From contig JACPEA010000002.1 of NCBI GenBank assembly GCA_016183765.1, forward strand, positions 299,832 through 363,831: a stretch of 64,000 nucleotides of DNA, given 5' to 3'. A program made the translations under genes and the position numbers. Source of the stretch: Bacteroidota bacterium (GTDB taxonomy: Bacteria > Bacteroidota > Bacteroidia > Chitinophagales > Chitinophagaceae). How positions within the stretch are numbered: position 1 is the first letter of the stretch; each line of letters begins with the position of its first letter. Positions 1 through 9,127 of this stretch are shown here, piece by piece. The notes under the pieces were generated by a model. That model was not told the origin of the DNA. It was given only the letters and a program-made list of their open reading frames with translations, and made no database searches.

Positions 1-1122
1 ATCGTACCGTTACAGAAACTGGTTAAAGATCCCAAAGCCGCTAATATGGGTCCACAGGCTTACCTGAAACTGGGTGTGGCGTATTTCAATATGGATAAGA
101 ACGAGGAATCGCTCGCCAGTTTTCAGAAACTGGTGACCAGTTATCCTGACACACAGGAGAGTAATGATGCCATTGATTATATCCGTAACATTTTTGTAGA
201 GAAACAGCAACCGGGCGAGTTTGCTGCATTCATGAAACAGAACGGCAAACCGATCACGCATTTGGAAGAAGATTCGCTTACATTCCGCTCCTCCATGCTC
301 AGGTATGAAGCCCGTGATTTTGCTGCCGCTCGAACCGGCTTTGCCGATTACCTCAACAGGTTCCCCGATGGCAGGTATTCACTTGAAGCCAATTATTTTA
401 CAGCGGAAATACAGGTGGTCAATAAAATGAATACAGAAGCCTTGCCCTTCTATAAGGCAGTTGCGGATAGGGGACAGAGCAAATATGCGGAACGTAGTGC
501 CCTGCAGGCGGCTCGCATCTATTATTTTGACCTGAAGGATTATGCCAATGCAGCCCGGTATTTCACCCAGCTGAAATCAATAGCAGCGCAGCAGGAAAAC
601 AGGCTCGAAGCCATGCGTGGTTTGTTGCGTTGCCAGTTCAAGGCACAGCAATGGAAAGAAGCGGCGACGAATGCATCTGAACTGTTGCAGGAAAAAGGTA
701 TTGCTACCGATGATCGTATGATGGCCAGTATGGTAGTGGCCAAGAACCACCAGCTGAGTAACGAATCAGATGCAGCCATCTCTGCCTATAAACAGGTGAT
801 CGCTGCCGGCAAATCAGAATATGCCGCAGAAGCCCAGTTCCGGATCGCAGAGATACAACTGCAGCAGAACAAGCTGGCCGATGCGGAAAAATCAGCATTC
901 GAAGTGATCAAAAAAATGGGATCCTACGAGTTCTGGGTGACCAGGAGTTACATACTGCTGGGGGATTTGTTTGTACAGCAGAAGGACTGGTTCAATGCGG
1001 AAGCCACGTTCAAAAGTATTGTAGAGAATGCCACTATTGCAGAACTGAAAACAGAAGCACAGCAACGTCTGGACAAAGTGCTGACAGAGAAGAACAAAAC
1101 CAATCAAGTTGAACAACAGTAA
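1..1122 (+). CDS. Tetratricopeptide repeat protein, 5' end outside window
   Basis: The frame is open from base 1, so the start lies upstream; 373 residues are visible. Several helix-turn-helix pairs of TPR type can be seen, for example AYLKLGVAYFNMDKNEESLA near the beginning, AEAQFRIAEIQLQQNKLADA and SYILLGDLFVQQKDWFNAEA near the end. The chain closes with a charged tail (TEKNKTNQVEQQ). Its last codons overlap an in-frame upstream ATG of the next gene, an outer-membrane barrel protein, and the two are probably co-transcribed. TPR proteins of this kind usually act as periplasmic or envelope scaffolds; the exact role here is unknown. The truncation prevents any statement about a signal peptide. 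Confidence 0.85.
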   Translation: MVPLQKLVKDPKAANMGPQAYLKLGVAYFNMDKNEESLASFQKLVTSYPDTQESNDAIDYIRNIFVEKQQPGEFAAFMKQNGKPITHLEEDSLTFRSSMLRYEARDFAAARTGFADYLNRFPDGRYSLEANYFTAEIQVVNKMNTEALPFYKAVADRGQSKYAERSALQAARIYYFDLKDYANAARYFTQLKSIAAQQENRLEAMRGLLRCQFKAQQWKEAATNASELLQEKGIATDDRMMASMVVAKNHQLSNESDAAISAYKQVIAAGKSEYAAEAQFRIAEIQLQQNKLADAEKSAFEVIKKMGSYEFWVTRSYILLGDLFVQQKDWFNAEATFKSIVENATIAELKTEAQQRLDKVLTEKNKTNQVEQQ

Positions 1123-1135
1123 AGCGGATCCATAC

Positions 1136-2956
1136 ATGAAATACATCATCAGAACCTTGCTGATCTTTTTCCTGGTAGCTGTTGCTGCCGGCTCTGTGCA
1201 GGCACAGAAGAAAAAGAACCGCAAGAAGGCAAAAACGCAGCAAACGGCTTCCCGGCAAAAAAAGAAACTGAGTGGCAAGACCACTACGGTAAAAACAGCT
1301 GCCGCAAAAACGACAAAGACATCGATCCATAAGCCGCTGTCGCAGGAAACCGCATCCGATAAAGGGAAGGTATTACCTGGCCTGGGTGATACCGCTTCGC
1401 CCAAAATGGTCACCATTACTTCAGCCTTCAAACCTTACCTGAAGAATGCGGCCAAAGTGAATTTTACAGCGGCAACACCGGTGATCGATTCATCCCGTAT
1501 GTCCGTTAGTTATACGATCCCGTCACAGAACCTGTTCTTTTCTTATCAACCGGTACCCATCAAACCCTTAGCATTGGCGGTGGACTCGGGATATCTGTGG
1601 GAGAACAACCAATACCTGAAAGTAGGCGCCGGTAATTTCAGCTCCTACCTGGCTGAAGCAGGCCTGTCGTTCGGCGATGGTAAGACCAATATCACCACCA
1701 TCCGCGGAAATTTTCTTACGTCCACCGGCCATTTATTTGCGCAGCAGACAGCCAAATGGGGACTGGACCTGGTATCCATCCTGAATACCCGTACCGATCA
1801 TGAATGGACCACACATGCCTACTACCAAAGCAGCACTCAATACCAATATGGATATGAACCTGCAACCCTGAACTTCAATAAGGAAGACCTGCTGGAGCGA
1901 TATTCTGCCATCGGTATAGACCTGGGCATGCAGTCCAAGAAAGCCAATGTATTCGGGATCACCTATCATCCGCAACTGAAAGTGTACCGTTTCTTTGATA
2001 ACAGGGAAGCGCATGAGAACAGCGTATCGTTACAGCTGCCTGTCAACAAAACATTCGGTAAGAACCTGTCGTTTGATCTGGGCCTGACGGCAGATATGTC
2101 GACCGCCCGTTTTCCTTTGATACCTACAGAGCGCGTGCTGAAGAATAATCTTTATTACGTGAACCCTTCCGTGCAGTTTCACAGTGGTTCAGTAAAGATC
2201 AATGCCGGGGTGCAGCCGTCTTGGGATAATAAAGCATTTTCATTATTGCCTAACCTGACGGCGCAGACAAGATTGGCCGATCTGAACCTGATACTGGAAG
2301 CAGGATGGGTAGGTTATTACCAAAAGAATACTTTCCGTTCGCTCGCTGGTTTTAACCCCTGGATTGGATCGTTGAACAGTTTGGCCAATACCCGCATCAC
2401 TGAACAGTATGCAGGTATCCGTGGGGCTACGGGAGATCATTTCACCTACCAGGTAAAAGCTTCCTTGTTGAAACTGAAGAACCAGGCTTTGTTCCTGAAT
2501 AATACCACAGATGGTAAAACCTTTGACGTGGTGTATGAACCCGAAATGAATGCGGTCCGTTTACATGGTGAGGTTGGATATACGGTTCAGGAGAATGTTT
2601 CTTTTTCAGCCGGTGCCAGTTTTACGGAATACAGCGATCTTTCCGTCAACAGCAAAGCCTGGGGATTGTTACCCCTGGAAGCCAATGGCTCGGTTAAATG
2701 GAAACTGCTGAAAGACCTGCAGGTAAAGGCTGATGTATACCTGTGGGATGGCAGTCAGTATCGCGACAAATCCATGCAGGCCAAAAAAGCGGCAGCCGTG
2801 GCAGATCTGAATCTGGGCGCTGAATTTGCCGTGATGCCGCGTTTGAACCTCTGGTTGCAGATGAATAACCTGCTCAATACCCGCTACCAGCGCTGGAACC
2901 AATATAGCGTATTGGGTTTCACTGTTTTGGGAGGAGTTGTATATTCGTTCCGGTAA
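1136..2956 (+). CDS. Outer-membrane beta-barrel protein, TonB-receptor-like
   Basis: 606 residues from the ATG at 1136. This start gives a clean signal peptide (MKYIIRTLLIFFLVAVAAG, then SVQAQ) followed by a very Lys-rich stretch. An ATG at 1109 would add nine residues and overlap the TPR gene. The body is made of alternating short beta-strands with many aromatic and Gly/Asn turns. The end (LWLQMNNLLNTRYQRWNQY, then LGGVVYSFR) is typical of the last strands of Bacteroidota TonB-dependent receptors. No plug domain or TonB box is recognisable, so it may be a plug-less barrel. It sits between a TPR gene and an HU-like gene with tight spacing, suggesting one envelope operon. The substrate is unknown. 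Confidence 0.75.
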   Translation: MKYIIRTLLIFFLVAVAAGSVQAQKKKNRKKAKTQQTASRQKKKLSGKTTTVKTAAAKTTKTSIHKPLSQETASDKGKVLPGLGDTASPKMVTITSAFKPYLKNAAKVNFTAATPVIDSSRMSVSYTIPSQNLFFSYQPVPIKPLALAVDSGYLWENNQYLKVGAGNFSSYLAEAGLSFGDGKTNITTIRGNFLTSTGHLFAQQTAKWGLDLVSILNTRTDHEWTTHAYYQSSTQYQYGYEPATLNFNKEDLLERYSAIGIDLGMQSKKANVFGITYHPQLKVYRFFDNREAHENSVSLQLPVNKTFGKNLSFDLGLTADMSTARFPLIPTERVLKNNLYYVNPSVQFHSGSVKINAGVQPSWDNKAFSLLPNLTAQTRLADLNLILEAGWVGYYQKNTFRSLAGFNPWIGSLNSLANTRITEQYAGIRGATGDHFTYQVKASLLKLKNQALFLNNTTDGKTFDVVYEPEMNAVRLHGEVGYTVQENVSFSAGASFTEYSDLSVNSKAWGLLPLEANGSVKWKLLKDLQVKADVYLWDGSQYRDKSMQAKKAAAVADLNLGAEFAVMPRLNLWLQMNNLLNTRYQRWNQYSVLGFTVLGGVVYSFR

Positions 2957-2965
2957 TTCAACACG

Positions 2966-3481
2966 ATGATGGAGCAACTCCTGCATAAATACCTTGTTTT
3001 ACACGGACAACTGGCCTTACCTGAGCTGGGTAGGTGGTATGTTACCAACCTGCCCTCAGAGCAGGATCCCCAGACCGGGCTGTGTACGGCACCCCGGCCA
3101 GTGGTGATGTTTACCACGGAAAATCTGCCTGCTTCCGATAAAACATTGTACGATTTTCTGTCGAGGGAAACTGGATGTGATGAAGCCACCGCTGTCCATG
3201 ATTTTCAGAACTTCGCCAACCGTTTTACTGCCGGGTTTCGGCAGGAGCAGACTGCTGTATTACCTGGTGTAGGAACCCTGTTCTCTGAAGAGAATGGGCA
3301 TATCCGGTTTGAAGCAGCTACTGACCTGTCAACATTGCTTCCGCCGATTTTTCTGCCGGATGCGTCTTCTTTGTCAGAAGTGGAGCAGGAGGAGGTTGTG
3401 GCCGAAGATGACAATTGGTGGTACTATGCACTGATCCTGCTGATACTGGGTATTGGTGCACTTATTTATTATTATATATGA
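2966..3481 (+). CDS. HU-CCDC81-like domain protein with C-terminal membrane anchor
   Basis: 171 residues; a second Met follows at once (2969). The N-terminus (MEQLLHKYLVLHGQLALPELG) resembles the CCDC81-like prokaryotic HU domain of Bacteroidota, which usually precedes a second HU unit, a membrane segment and a SPOR domain. Here a second HU-like unit can be followed to about residue 120 (DFQNFANRFTAGFRQEQTAVLPGVGTL). An acidic linker follows, and the protein ends in a single hydrophobic helix (WWYYALILLILGIGALIYYY) with no SPOR domain after it. It therefore looks like a short, tail-anchored version. The gene starts 10 bp after the barrel gene. The family is thought to link nucleoid or peptidoglycan to the envelope; this is not shown here. 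Confidence 0.6.
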   Translation: MMEQLLHKYLVLHGQLALPELGRWYVTNLPSEQDPQTGLCTAPRPVVMFTTENLPASDKTLYDFLSRETGCDEATAVHDFQNFANRFTAGFRQEQTAVLPGVGTLFSEENGHIRFEAATDLSTLLPPIFLPDASSLSEVEQEEVVAEDDNWWYYALILLILGIGALIYYYI

Positions 3482-3518
3482 ACCTATAGGGCGGTTGATC
3501 CTGTCCTTACCGAAAGCT

Positions 3519-4418
3519 ATGCCTGAACTGATCACTTATCATCAATGCCCTCTTTGTGGATCTGCTTCCGTATATCCGGCTTTATCGGCCAAGGACCATA
3601 CGGTTTCGGGTGAACAGTTTGAGATCTGGCATTGTGATGATTGTACCGGCCGTTTTACCCAACGGGTACCGGCAGCAGCAGCTATTGGGGCCTATTATCA
3701 ATCTACCGGTTATGTGTCTCATTCCGATACGGAAAAAGGATTGGTGAACCGGCTGTACCACCTGGTCAGGAACTATACACTTACCACCAAACGCAAACTG
3801 GTGCAGGAAGTGACGGGTACAACAACCGGTGCATTGCTGGAGGTAGGTGCCGGAACCGGCGCTTTCTCCAATACCATGCGCATGGCCGGCTGGCAGGTGA
3901 CTGCGCTGGAGCCCGATGAAACGGCCCGTCAGAATGCTAAGAAAAAATATGGGTTGGAACTTTCGTCGCCCGACCAGTTGTTTTCCCTGCAGCCGGATCA
4001 GTTTGATGCCATCACGCTCTGGCATGTGCTGGAACACGTGCATGACCTGCACGGGTATCTGTCACAATTTCACCGGTTACTGAAACCCGGCGGACGTTTG
4101 CTCATCGCTGTTCCCAATTATACCAGTTACGATGCCAAAGTATATGGTGGCTTCTGGGCTGCGTATGATGTGCCCCGGCACCTGTATCATTTCTCACCTA
4201 AAAGCATGGAAATGCTGGGCAATACCAAAGGCTTTGACCTGAAAACTACGGAGCCGATGTGGTTCGATAGTTTTTATGTATCCATGCTGAGCGAACAATA
4301 CTGTAATGGCAGTGCCAATATTTTCGGTGCACTCTGGAATGGACTCCTCTCAAATATGAACGCCCTGGGCGACCGAAAACGGTGCAGTTCGGTGATCTAT
4401 GTGTTCGCCAAAAAATAG
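3519..4418 (+). CDS. Class I SAM-dependent methyltransferase with N-terminal zinc-ribbon-like motif
   Basis: 299 residues from the ATG at 3519. The frame extends upstream to 3453 but would overlap the previous gene. Two CxxC pairs (CPLC near residue 9 and CDDC near 39) form a zinc-ribbon-like head. Next comes a Rossmann methyltransferase with motif I LLEVGAGTGAF and the later signature FDAITLWHVLEHVHDLHGYL. PNYTSYDAKVYGGFWAAYDVPRHLYHFS is typical of the Methyltransf_23 group that modifies sugars or lipids in surface-polysaccharide loci. The substrate is unknown. It is convergent with the glutaminyl cyclase gene 34 bp downstream. Confidence 0.8.
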   Translation: MPELITYHQCPLCGSASVYPALSAKDHTVSGEQFEIWHCDDCTGRFTQRVPAAAAIGAYYQSTGYVSHSDTEKGLVNRLYHLVRNYTLTTKRKLVQEVTGTTTGALLEVGAGTGAFSNTMRMAGWQVTALEPDETARQNAKKKYGLELSSPDQLFSLQPDQFDAITLWHVLEHVHDLHGYLSQFHRLLKPGGRLLIAVPNYTSYDAKVYGGFWAAYDVPRHLYHFSPKSMEMLGNTKGFDLKTTEPMWFDSFYVSMLSEQYCNGSANIFGALWNGLLSNMNALGDRKRCSSVIYVFAKK

Positions 4419-4452
4419 CGGACGTATTTGTTGTTTTGATCGCTGCTGCTGG

Positions 4453-5262
4453 TTACTGGAATTTTACTTCGAACAGTTTGGGCCAGTGTTTACCCGTGAT
4501 GAAAAAACGTTTGCCAACACTATCGTAGGCAATGCCGTTCAATACTTCGTCGGATGACTGTGATTCTGCACTGATTACCCCTGGTGCATATTTGTCTAAC
4601 ACATAAGAAAAATCAGCCTGTGCCACCACTTTACCGGTGGCAGGATCAATCTTGACGATCTTGTTGGTCAACCATACGTTGGCATAAATAAACCCGTCCA
4701 CATATTCCATCTCATTGATGTTCACCAGGGGGCCGTTATTGTCTGTGACAGCTACGGTTTTTACCACCTGGAAGGTTTCCGGATCTCGGAAATACAGGTT
4801 ATTGCTCCTGTTGTTGTTGATGAGGTATTTGCCATCGTTGGTCATACCCCAGCCTTCACCCTCGTAGGAGAACTCCCTGATCTTATTGAATGTTTTGAAA
4901 TCGTACACGAAACATTTACCATGTTCCCAGGTAAGCTGGTAAATTTTTCCATTGAATACAGTGATGCCCTCACCAAAATATTCTTTGGGTAGATCGATCT
5001 TTTTGATATCCTTCCCGGTTGTTAACGATACACGGGCGAGTTTGCTCTTGCCTTCGTGTCCGGTGCTTTCATACAATGTGCTATCGTGCCATTCCAGTCC
5101 TTCGGTATAGGAGCCGGTATTGTGGGGATACACATTCGTGATGGTATAGTTCAGCACAGCCGGCATATCTGTGGCAGGAACGGCTGTTGCATCTTCTGTT
5201 CCGGTATTCTGGCAGGCAGCCAGTATCAACAGTGAACCAATAACAGGTAGCAGTTTCTTCAT
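4453..5262 (-). CDS. Glutaminyl-peptide cyclotransferase, lipoprotein
   Basis: 269 residues. Begins with a lipoprotein signal (MKKLLPVIGSLLILAACQNT, lipobox LAAC, lipidated Cys at 17). The rest matches the plant/bacterial type glutaminyl cyclase (five-bladed propeller, PF05096 family): YTEGLEWHDSTLYESTGHEG, FGEGITVFNGKIYQLTWEHG, WGMTNDGKYLINNNRSNNLY and INEMEYVDGFIYANVWLTNK are the expected blade signatures. The enzyme turns N-terminal Gln into pyroglutamate on exported peptides, here at the envelope. A stand-alone gene, convergent with the methyltransferase and downstream of the FAD oxidoreductase on the same strand. Confidence 0.88.
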   Translation of the reverse strand: MKKLLPVIGSLLILAACQNTGTEDATAVPATDMPAVLNYTITNVYPHNTGSYTEGLEWHDSTLYESTGHEGKSKLARVSLTTGKDIKKIDLPKEYFGEGITVFNGKIYQLTWEHGKCFVYDFKTFNKIREFSYEGEGWGMTNDGKYLINNNRSNNLYFRDPETFQVVKTVAVTDNNGPLVNINEMEYVDGFIYANVWLTNKIVKIDPATGKVVAQADFSYVLDKYAPGVISAESQSSDEVLNGIAYDSVGKRFFITGKHWPKLFEVKFQ

Positions 5263-5307
5263 ACTGGTAAATTGCGATAAAAATAGATAAGTTGGGCCAT
5301 CAGTCCG

Positions 5308-6450
5308 TTAAAAATAATCCAACAACTGCTGTGATAATTTTTCAGCCACAATGGGCGTCAGGGCCACGCCCATACCATTGCAGGCGATGGCAGCAGTGAC
5401 CCCTTCTTTTACCCGGGCCGTGTATGGGCGTTTGTCGGCAGTGAATCCCATAATACCGCTCCAGTGATGGTCTATGCGATATTGAAAGGAAGGATGCAGG
5501 TGTTGCGCAAGAAAATCTTCCAGCGCTTTGCGAACAGACGCCGATCCGGTAAGGTCGGTAGTAGCTTCCGCTTCAAAAGCGCTGTTGCGGGCGCCGCCCA
5601 ACAGGATGCGGTCACCCAGGTTACGCCAGTAATAAAAACCTTCATCAAAATGGAAACTGCCTTTCATTGGGAGATTCGGAATGGGGGAGGTGACGATCAC
5701 CTGTCCACGCGCGGGTTGTATCGCCGCTATTGGTGCCAGTTCATTCGTGAAGGCATTGGTGCAAAGCAAAACATGAATGGCTGTAAACTGGTGGTTTTGC
5801 CGGGTGGTAATGCAAACCGAATTGTTTTGTTTTTCAATAGTACTGACTTCGAGTCCGGATAAGATGGTTACGCCTGCTGCCTGTACTTTCTGTGTAAGCA
5901 ACTGCACCAGCTTGCCACTGTGTAAAGCAGCTTCTGTTTCGTTTTCCACCAGGCTATCAAAACCCCGTAGTCCCATGGCCGCCAGTTTGTGGTTTACCTG
6001 TTGAAATAATGCCGGTTTACCTGTGATCCCTTTCAATAATCCGTTCAGCCAGTTGAGCCGGTCAGGCAGTTCCTGCCAGTGGGTATAATCCTGGTTAATA
6101 CACTCATAACCACCACAGGCATCAAAACCGATAGCTGTATCGGTGAAATGTGCGCGGATCTTCTCTATGCCCCTGTAACGCATTTCAGCAATGGCCAGCA
6201 TATCATCGGTACCTTGTGTATCGGCATCATGCAGGAGTTCGGTGGGACTTCCAAAACAGGCAAAACCTGCATTACGGGTAGAAGCGCCCAGCGGTGTGGT
6301 GTTTCTCTCGAGAAGGGTCACCCGCAGCGAGGGACGTTTTTCTTTCAGTTCAAGGGCTGTCCATAAACCCATGAGACCAGCACCCACGATAATAATATCC
6401 TGAGGGGCATAGAAACTTTCTTTTTCCCATATCGACAAAACAACGGACAT
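5308..6450 (-). CDS. NAD(P)/FAD-dependent oxidoreductase, D-amino-acid oxidase (DAO) family
   Basis: 380 residues. An FAD-binding Rossmann motif lies near residues 19-34 (IIIVGAGLMGLWTALEL), followed by the acidic end of strand 2 (VTLLERNTTPLGASTRNAGF), which is characteristic of DAO/glycine oxidase/ThiO-like enzymes. The C-terminal half carries RPYTARVKEGVTAAIACNGMG, the second flavin-contacting region. It likely oxidises an amine or amino acid using FAD. No partner genes of thiamine or sarcosine metabolism are adjacent, so the substrate cannot be named. Lies between ychF and the glutaminyl cyclase gene on the same strand with gaps of about 50 bp. Confidence 0.8.
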   Translation of the reverse strand: MSVVLSIWEKESFYAPQDIIIVGAGLMGLWTALELKEKRPSLRVTLLERNTTPLGASTRNAGFACFGSPTELLHDADTQGTDDMLAIAEMRYRGIEKIRAHFTDTAIGFDACGGYECINQDYTHWQELPDRLNWLNGLLKGITGKPALFQQVNHKLAAMGLRGFDSLVENETEAALHSGKLVQLLTQKVQAAGVTILSGLEVSTIEKQNNSVCITTRQNHQFTAIHVLLCTNAFTNELAPIAAIQPARGQVIVTSPIPNLPMKGSFHFDEGFYYWRNLGDRILLGGARNSAFEAEATTDLTGSASVRKALEDFLAQHLHPSFQYRIDHHWSGIMGFTADKRPYTARVKEGVTAAIACNGMGVALTPIVAEKLSQQLLDYF

Positions 6451-6502
6451 ACTGATCGATTGAGTAGGATGGTGATGGCTGCCGGTTCGGAGCGATCCTT
6501 TG

Positions 6503-7606
6503 TTATACGTTAAAACGGAAGTGCATCACATCTCCATCCTGGACTACATATTCTTTCCCTTCTATGCGCAAACGGCCGTTCTCGCGACAGGCGGCTTCAC
6601 TTCCGTATTTGACAAAATCTTCATAAGCGATCACTTCCGCTTTGATGAATCCTTTTTCAAAATCGGTATGGATCACACTGGCTGCCTGTGGAGCTTTCCA
6701 GCCCTTGTGGATGGTCCAGGCGCGTACTTCCTGCACGCCGGCGGTGAAATAGGTATCCAGGTTCAATAATTTATAGGCCGAATGGATCAGGCGGTTCAGG
6801 GCAGGTTCGGTCATCTTGTATTCTTCCATGAACATCTGCTTGTCTTCCTCGGCTTCCATTTCGGCGATCTGTGCTTCAATATTGTTGCACATCACGATCA
6901 CTTCAGCGCCTTCAGCTTTCGCAGTTGCAGCAAGGGCTTCTGAATATTTATTGCCGGTGTGCATGCTGGCTTCGTCTACATTGGCTACGTACAGCACGGG
7001 TTTGTCTGTCAGCAGGAACAGGTCTGCCACTGCAACCTTCTCTTCCTTACTCAAACCGAGGGTGTGGATGTTCTTTCCTTTGTCCAGGTGCTCCTTGCAA
7101 CGGGTCAGTATTTCAAATTCAGCTTTGGCTTTGGTATCACTACCCACGCGGGCCATTTTTTCTACGCGCTGCATCTTTTTCTCCACACTTTCCATGTCTT
7201 TCAGCTGCAGTTCGGTCTCGATGATCTCTTTGTCGCTGATCGGGTTGATGGCGCCTTCTTCGCGTAACACGTTCTCATCTTCAAAACAACGGATCACATG
7301 GATAATCGCATCCACTTCACGGATATTGCCGAGGAACTTGTTTCCCAATCCTTCGCCTTTACTGGCACCTTTTACCAGGCCGGCAATGTCTACGATCTCC
7401 ATCTGTGTGGGTACGATACGGTCGGGCTGTACCAGTTCGGCCAGCTTGTTCAGTCTGGCATCGGGCACATCCACCAGTCCGACATTGGGTTCAATGGTAC
7501 AGAAACGATAATTGCTTGCCTGCGCTTTGGCGCTGTTGCTGACTGCGTTAAATAAGGTTGATTTACCCACGTTCGGTAATCCCACGATGCCTGCTTGTAA
7601 AGCCAT
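6503..7606 (-). CDS. ychF: Redox-regulated ATPase YchF (Obg family)
   Basis: 367 residues, the normal length. P-loop GLPNVGKSTLFNAV at residues 8-21; G2/G3 region with NVGLVDVPDARL and VDIAGLVKGASKGEGLGNKF. The NxxE motif that gives the family ATP rather than GTP preference lies in the VANVDE region. The C-terminal TGS domain ends with EGKEYVVQDGDVMHFRFNV. It binds ribosomes and is linked to translation and oxidative stress. The Met start is preceded, about 70 bp upstream on the minus strand, by a perfect -7 box. Divergent from the SpmA-SpmB fusion gene. Confidence 0.96.
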   Translation of the reverse strand: MALQAGIVGLPNVGKSTLFNAVSNSAKAQASNYRFCTIEPNVGLVDVPDARLNKLAELVQPDRIVPTQMEIVDIAGLVKGASKGEGLGNKFLGNIREVDAIIHVIRCFEDENVLREEGAINPISDKEIIETELQLKDMESVEKKMQRVEKMARVGSDTKAKAEFEILTRCKEHLDKGKNIHTLGLSKEEKVAVADLFLLTDKPVLYVANVDEASMHTGNKYSEALAATAKAEGAEVIVMCNNIEAQIAEMEAEEDKQMFMEEYKMTEPALNRLIHSAYKLLNLDTYFTAGVQEVRAWTIHKGWKAPQAASVIHTDFEKGFIKAEVIAYEDFVKYGSEAACRENGRLRIEGKEYVVQDGDVMHFRFNV

Positions 7607-7672
7607 AATTCAGTGTTATAAGTTAGATGACAGGTGTGTACTGTTGACCAGTTTACGCCTGATTTTCGAGCC

Positions 7673-7681
7673 GCAAATATA
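7673..7681 (-). promoter_or_regulatory. Bacteroidota -7 box for ychF
   Basis: Read on the minus strand the sequence is TATATTTGC, an exact match to the TAnnTTTG -7 element of the Bacteroidota primary sigma factor. It lies about 67 bp upstream of the ychF start. No convincing TTG -33 element was found at the usual spacing. Confidence 0.6.
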
Positions 7682-7710
7682 GCCTGATTTAGGGGTAAAA
7701 CGCAGACAAT

Positions 7711-7773
7711 TTATGCCAGCTGCCAGCAAGACTGGCTGGCAATGCCTGGAACTGGCAGGCATGTTTTTCCAGG
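7711..7773. other. Two adjacent hairpins between divergent ychF and SpmAB genes
   Basis: The first structure pairs TGCCA/GCCAG with CTGGC/TGGCA (about 7713-7742). The second is a 7-bp stem ATGCCTG/CAGGCAT (about 7743-7764), followed by GTTTTTCC. Both lie upstream of the promoter side of each divergent gene, so they are not at a gene 3' end. They could act as a leader structure for the plus-strand membrane protein or be relics of a repeat. Function unknown. Confidence 0.4.
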
Positions 7774-7865
7774 CGGATTGCTGACTGGTGATTCCTGTAG
7801 TTTCCCTATTCAAAAAATCCGATTTACCTGCTGAATTCGTTATTTTCACTTCACAAACTACCCCT

Positions 7866-9125
7866 ATGGCGCTGAATTATGTCTGGATCGTATTTTTCGT
7901 GGTTGGCCTGGTGATCGCCCTGTTCCGTCTGATCGTTTTTCACGACTATGAGATCTTTAAGAAACTGGTTGAAGGCATATTCGATTCGTCCAAATCTTCT
8001 GTCATGGATATCGGTCTTCCGCTGGCCGGGGCTATGATCTTTTTTATGGGATTGATGAACATAGGGGAGAAAGCCGGAGCGGTCAATTTCCTGGCCCGTA
8101 TCCTGAATCCTTTTATGAAACGCCTTTTCCCCGAAGTGCCCGACAAACACCCGGCCATGGGAGAGATGGTGATGAATTTCAGTGCCAATATGCTCGGTCT
8201 GGACAATGCGGCCACACCTTTTGGCCTGAAAGCCATGGAGAGCCTGCAGACATTGAATCCTAATAAAGATACGGCCAGTAACTCGCAGATTATGTTCCTG
8301 GTGCTGCATACCAGCGGACTCACCCTGATACCTTTGTCGATCATTGCCTATCGTGTCAGTGGTGGCAGTACCAATCCTACCAGTGTATTTGTGCCGCTGA
8401 TGCTGGCTACCACGGTGGCCACGGTGGCAAGTATCATCATTACGGGTATTTACCAGCGTCTTCGTTTTGATAAAGTGCTGGTATTATGGCTCGGCGGGAT
8501 CATTGTGAGTATCGGGTTGTTTGCGATGTTCATCAACAGCCTGCCTTCGCAGAAGAACATAGCGGAGCCAAGCCTGTTTACCAAGGAGACCTTCAGTAAT
8601 GTACTGGGCAATTGTATCCTGTTCTTTATCATTTCGGCATTCATCATCGGAGGTTTTGTGCGTAAGATCAATGTGTTCGATGCCTTCATCGATGGCGCCA
8701 AACAGGGATGGGATGTGATCATCAAAGTGATCCCTTACCTGGTGGGTTTGCTTGTGGCTATACGTGTTTTCCGCGACAGCGGTGCGCTCGATGCGATCAT
8801 CAATGGTATCAGCTGGTGTTTTATACAGGTGGGTATCACCAGTGATTTTGTGCCTGCATTACCTGTGGCCATCATGCGTCCATTCAGCGGGGGCGGAGCA
8901 AGAGGTCTGATGCTCGATATTTTCAAAGTGCATGGGGCCGATAGTTTTATCGGTCAGCTGGCTTCCACTTTCCAGGGAAGTGCCGATACTACTTTTTACA
9001 TCATTGCCCTGTATTTTGGCAGTGTGGGCATTAAAAAAGTGCGTTATGCCATCTGGGCGGGTATGCTGGCCGATCTGTTAGGGGTTATTTCAGCCATTAT
9101 GATCGCGTATATCTTCTTTGCCTGA
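7866..9125 (+). CDS. SpmA-SpmB fusion: nucleoside-recognition (Gate) domain membrane protein
   Basis: 419 residues from the ATG at 7866 (MALNYVWIVFFVVGLVIALF). An in-frame ATG at 7788 would prepend a hydrophilic stretch that does not fit the family. Two halves, each with a Gate/nucleoside recognition region: residues 1-200 resemble SpmA (GLPLAGAMIFFMGLMNIGEK, MVMNFSANMLGLDNAATPFG) and the rest SpmB (FIDGAKQGWDVIIKVIPYLV, RPFSGGGARGLMLDIFKVHG, FQGSADTTFYIIALYFGSVG). About ten membrane helices are visible. In spore formers the two halves are separate and affect spore core dehydration; in non-sporulating Bacteroidota the fused form has no known role and may be a transporter. Convergent with the sirtuin gene, 2 bp apart. 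Confidence 0.85.
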   Translation: MALNYVWIVFFVVGLVIALFRLIVFHDYEIFKKLVEGIFDSSKSSVMDIGLPLAGAMIFFMGLMNIGEKAGAVNFLARILNPFMKRLFPEVPDKHPAMGEMVMNFSANMLGLDNAATPFGLKAMESLQTLNPNKDTASNSQIMFLVLHTSGLTLIPLSIIAYRVSGGSTNPTSVFVPLMLATTVATVASIIITGIYQRLRFDKVLVLWLGGIIVSIGLFAMFINSLPSQKNIAEPSLFTKETFSNVLGNCILFFIISAFIIGGFVRKINVFDAFIDGAKQGWDVIIKVIPYLVGLLVAIRVFRDSGALDAIINGISWCFIQVGITSDFVPALPVAIMRPFSGGGARGLMLDIFKVHGADSFIGQLASTFQGSADTTFYIIALYFGSVGIKKVRYAIWAGMLADLLGVISAIMIAYIFFA

Positions 9126-9127
9126 TC

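Noticed and set aside
892-1431. 179-codon minus-strand frame across the TPR/barrel junction
   Set aside because: Antisense to the Lys-rich start of the barrel protein; Phe/Val/Cys-rich translation arises from the reversed AAG/AAA codons.
7616-7849. 77-codon minus-strand frame between ychF and the SpmAB gene
   Set aside because: It covers the ychF promoter and two hairpins and has no recognisable start context or domain.
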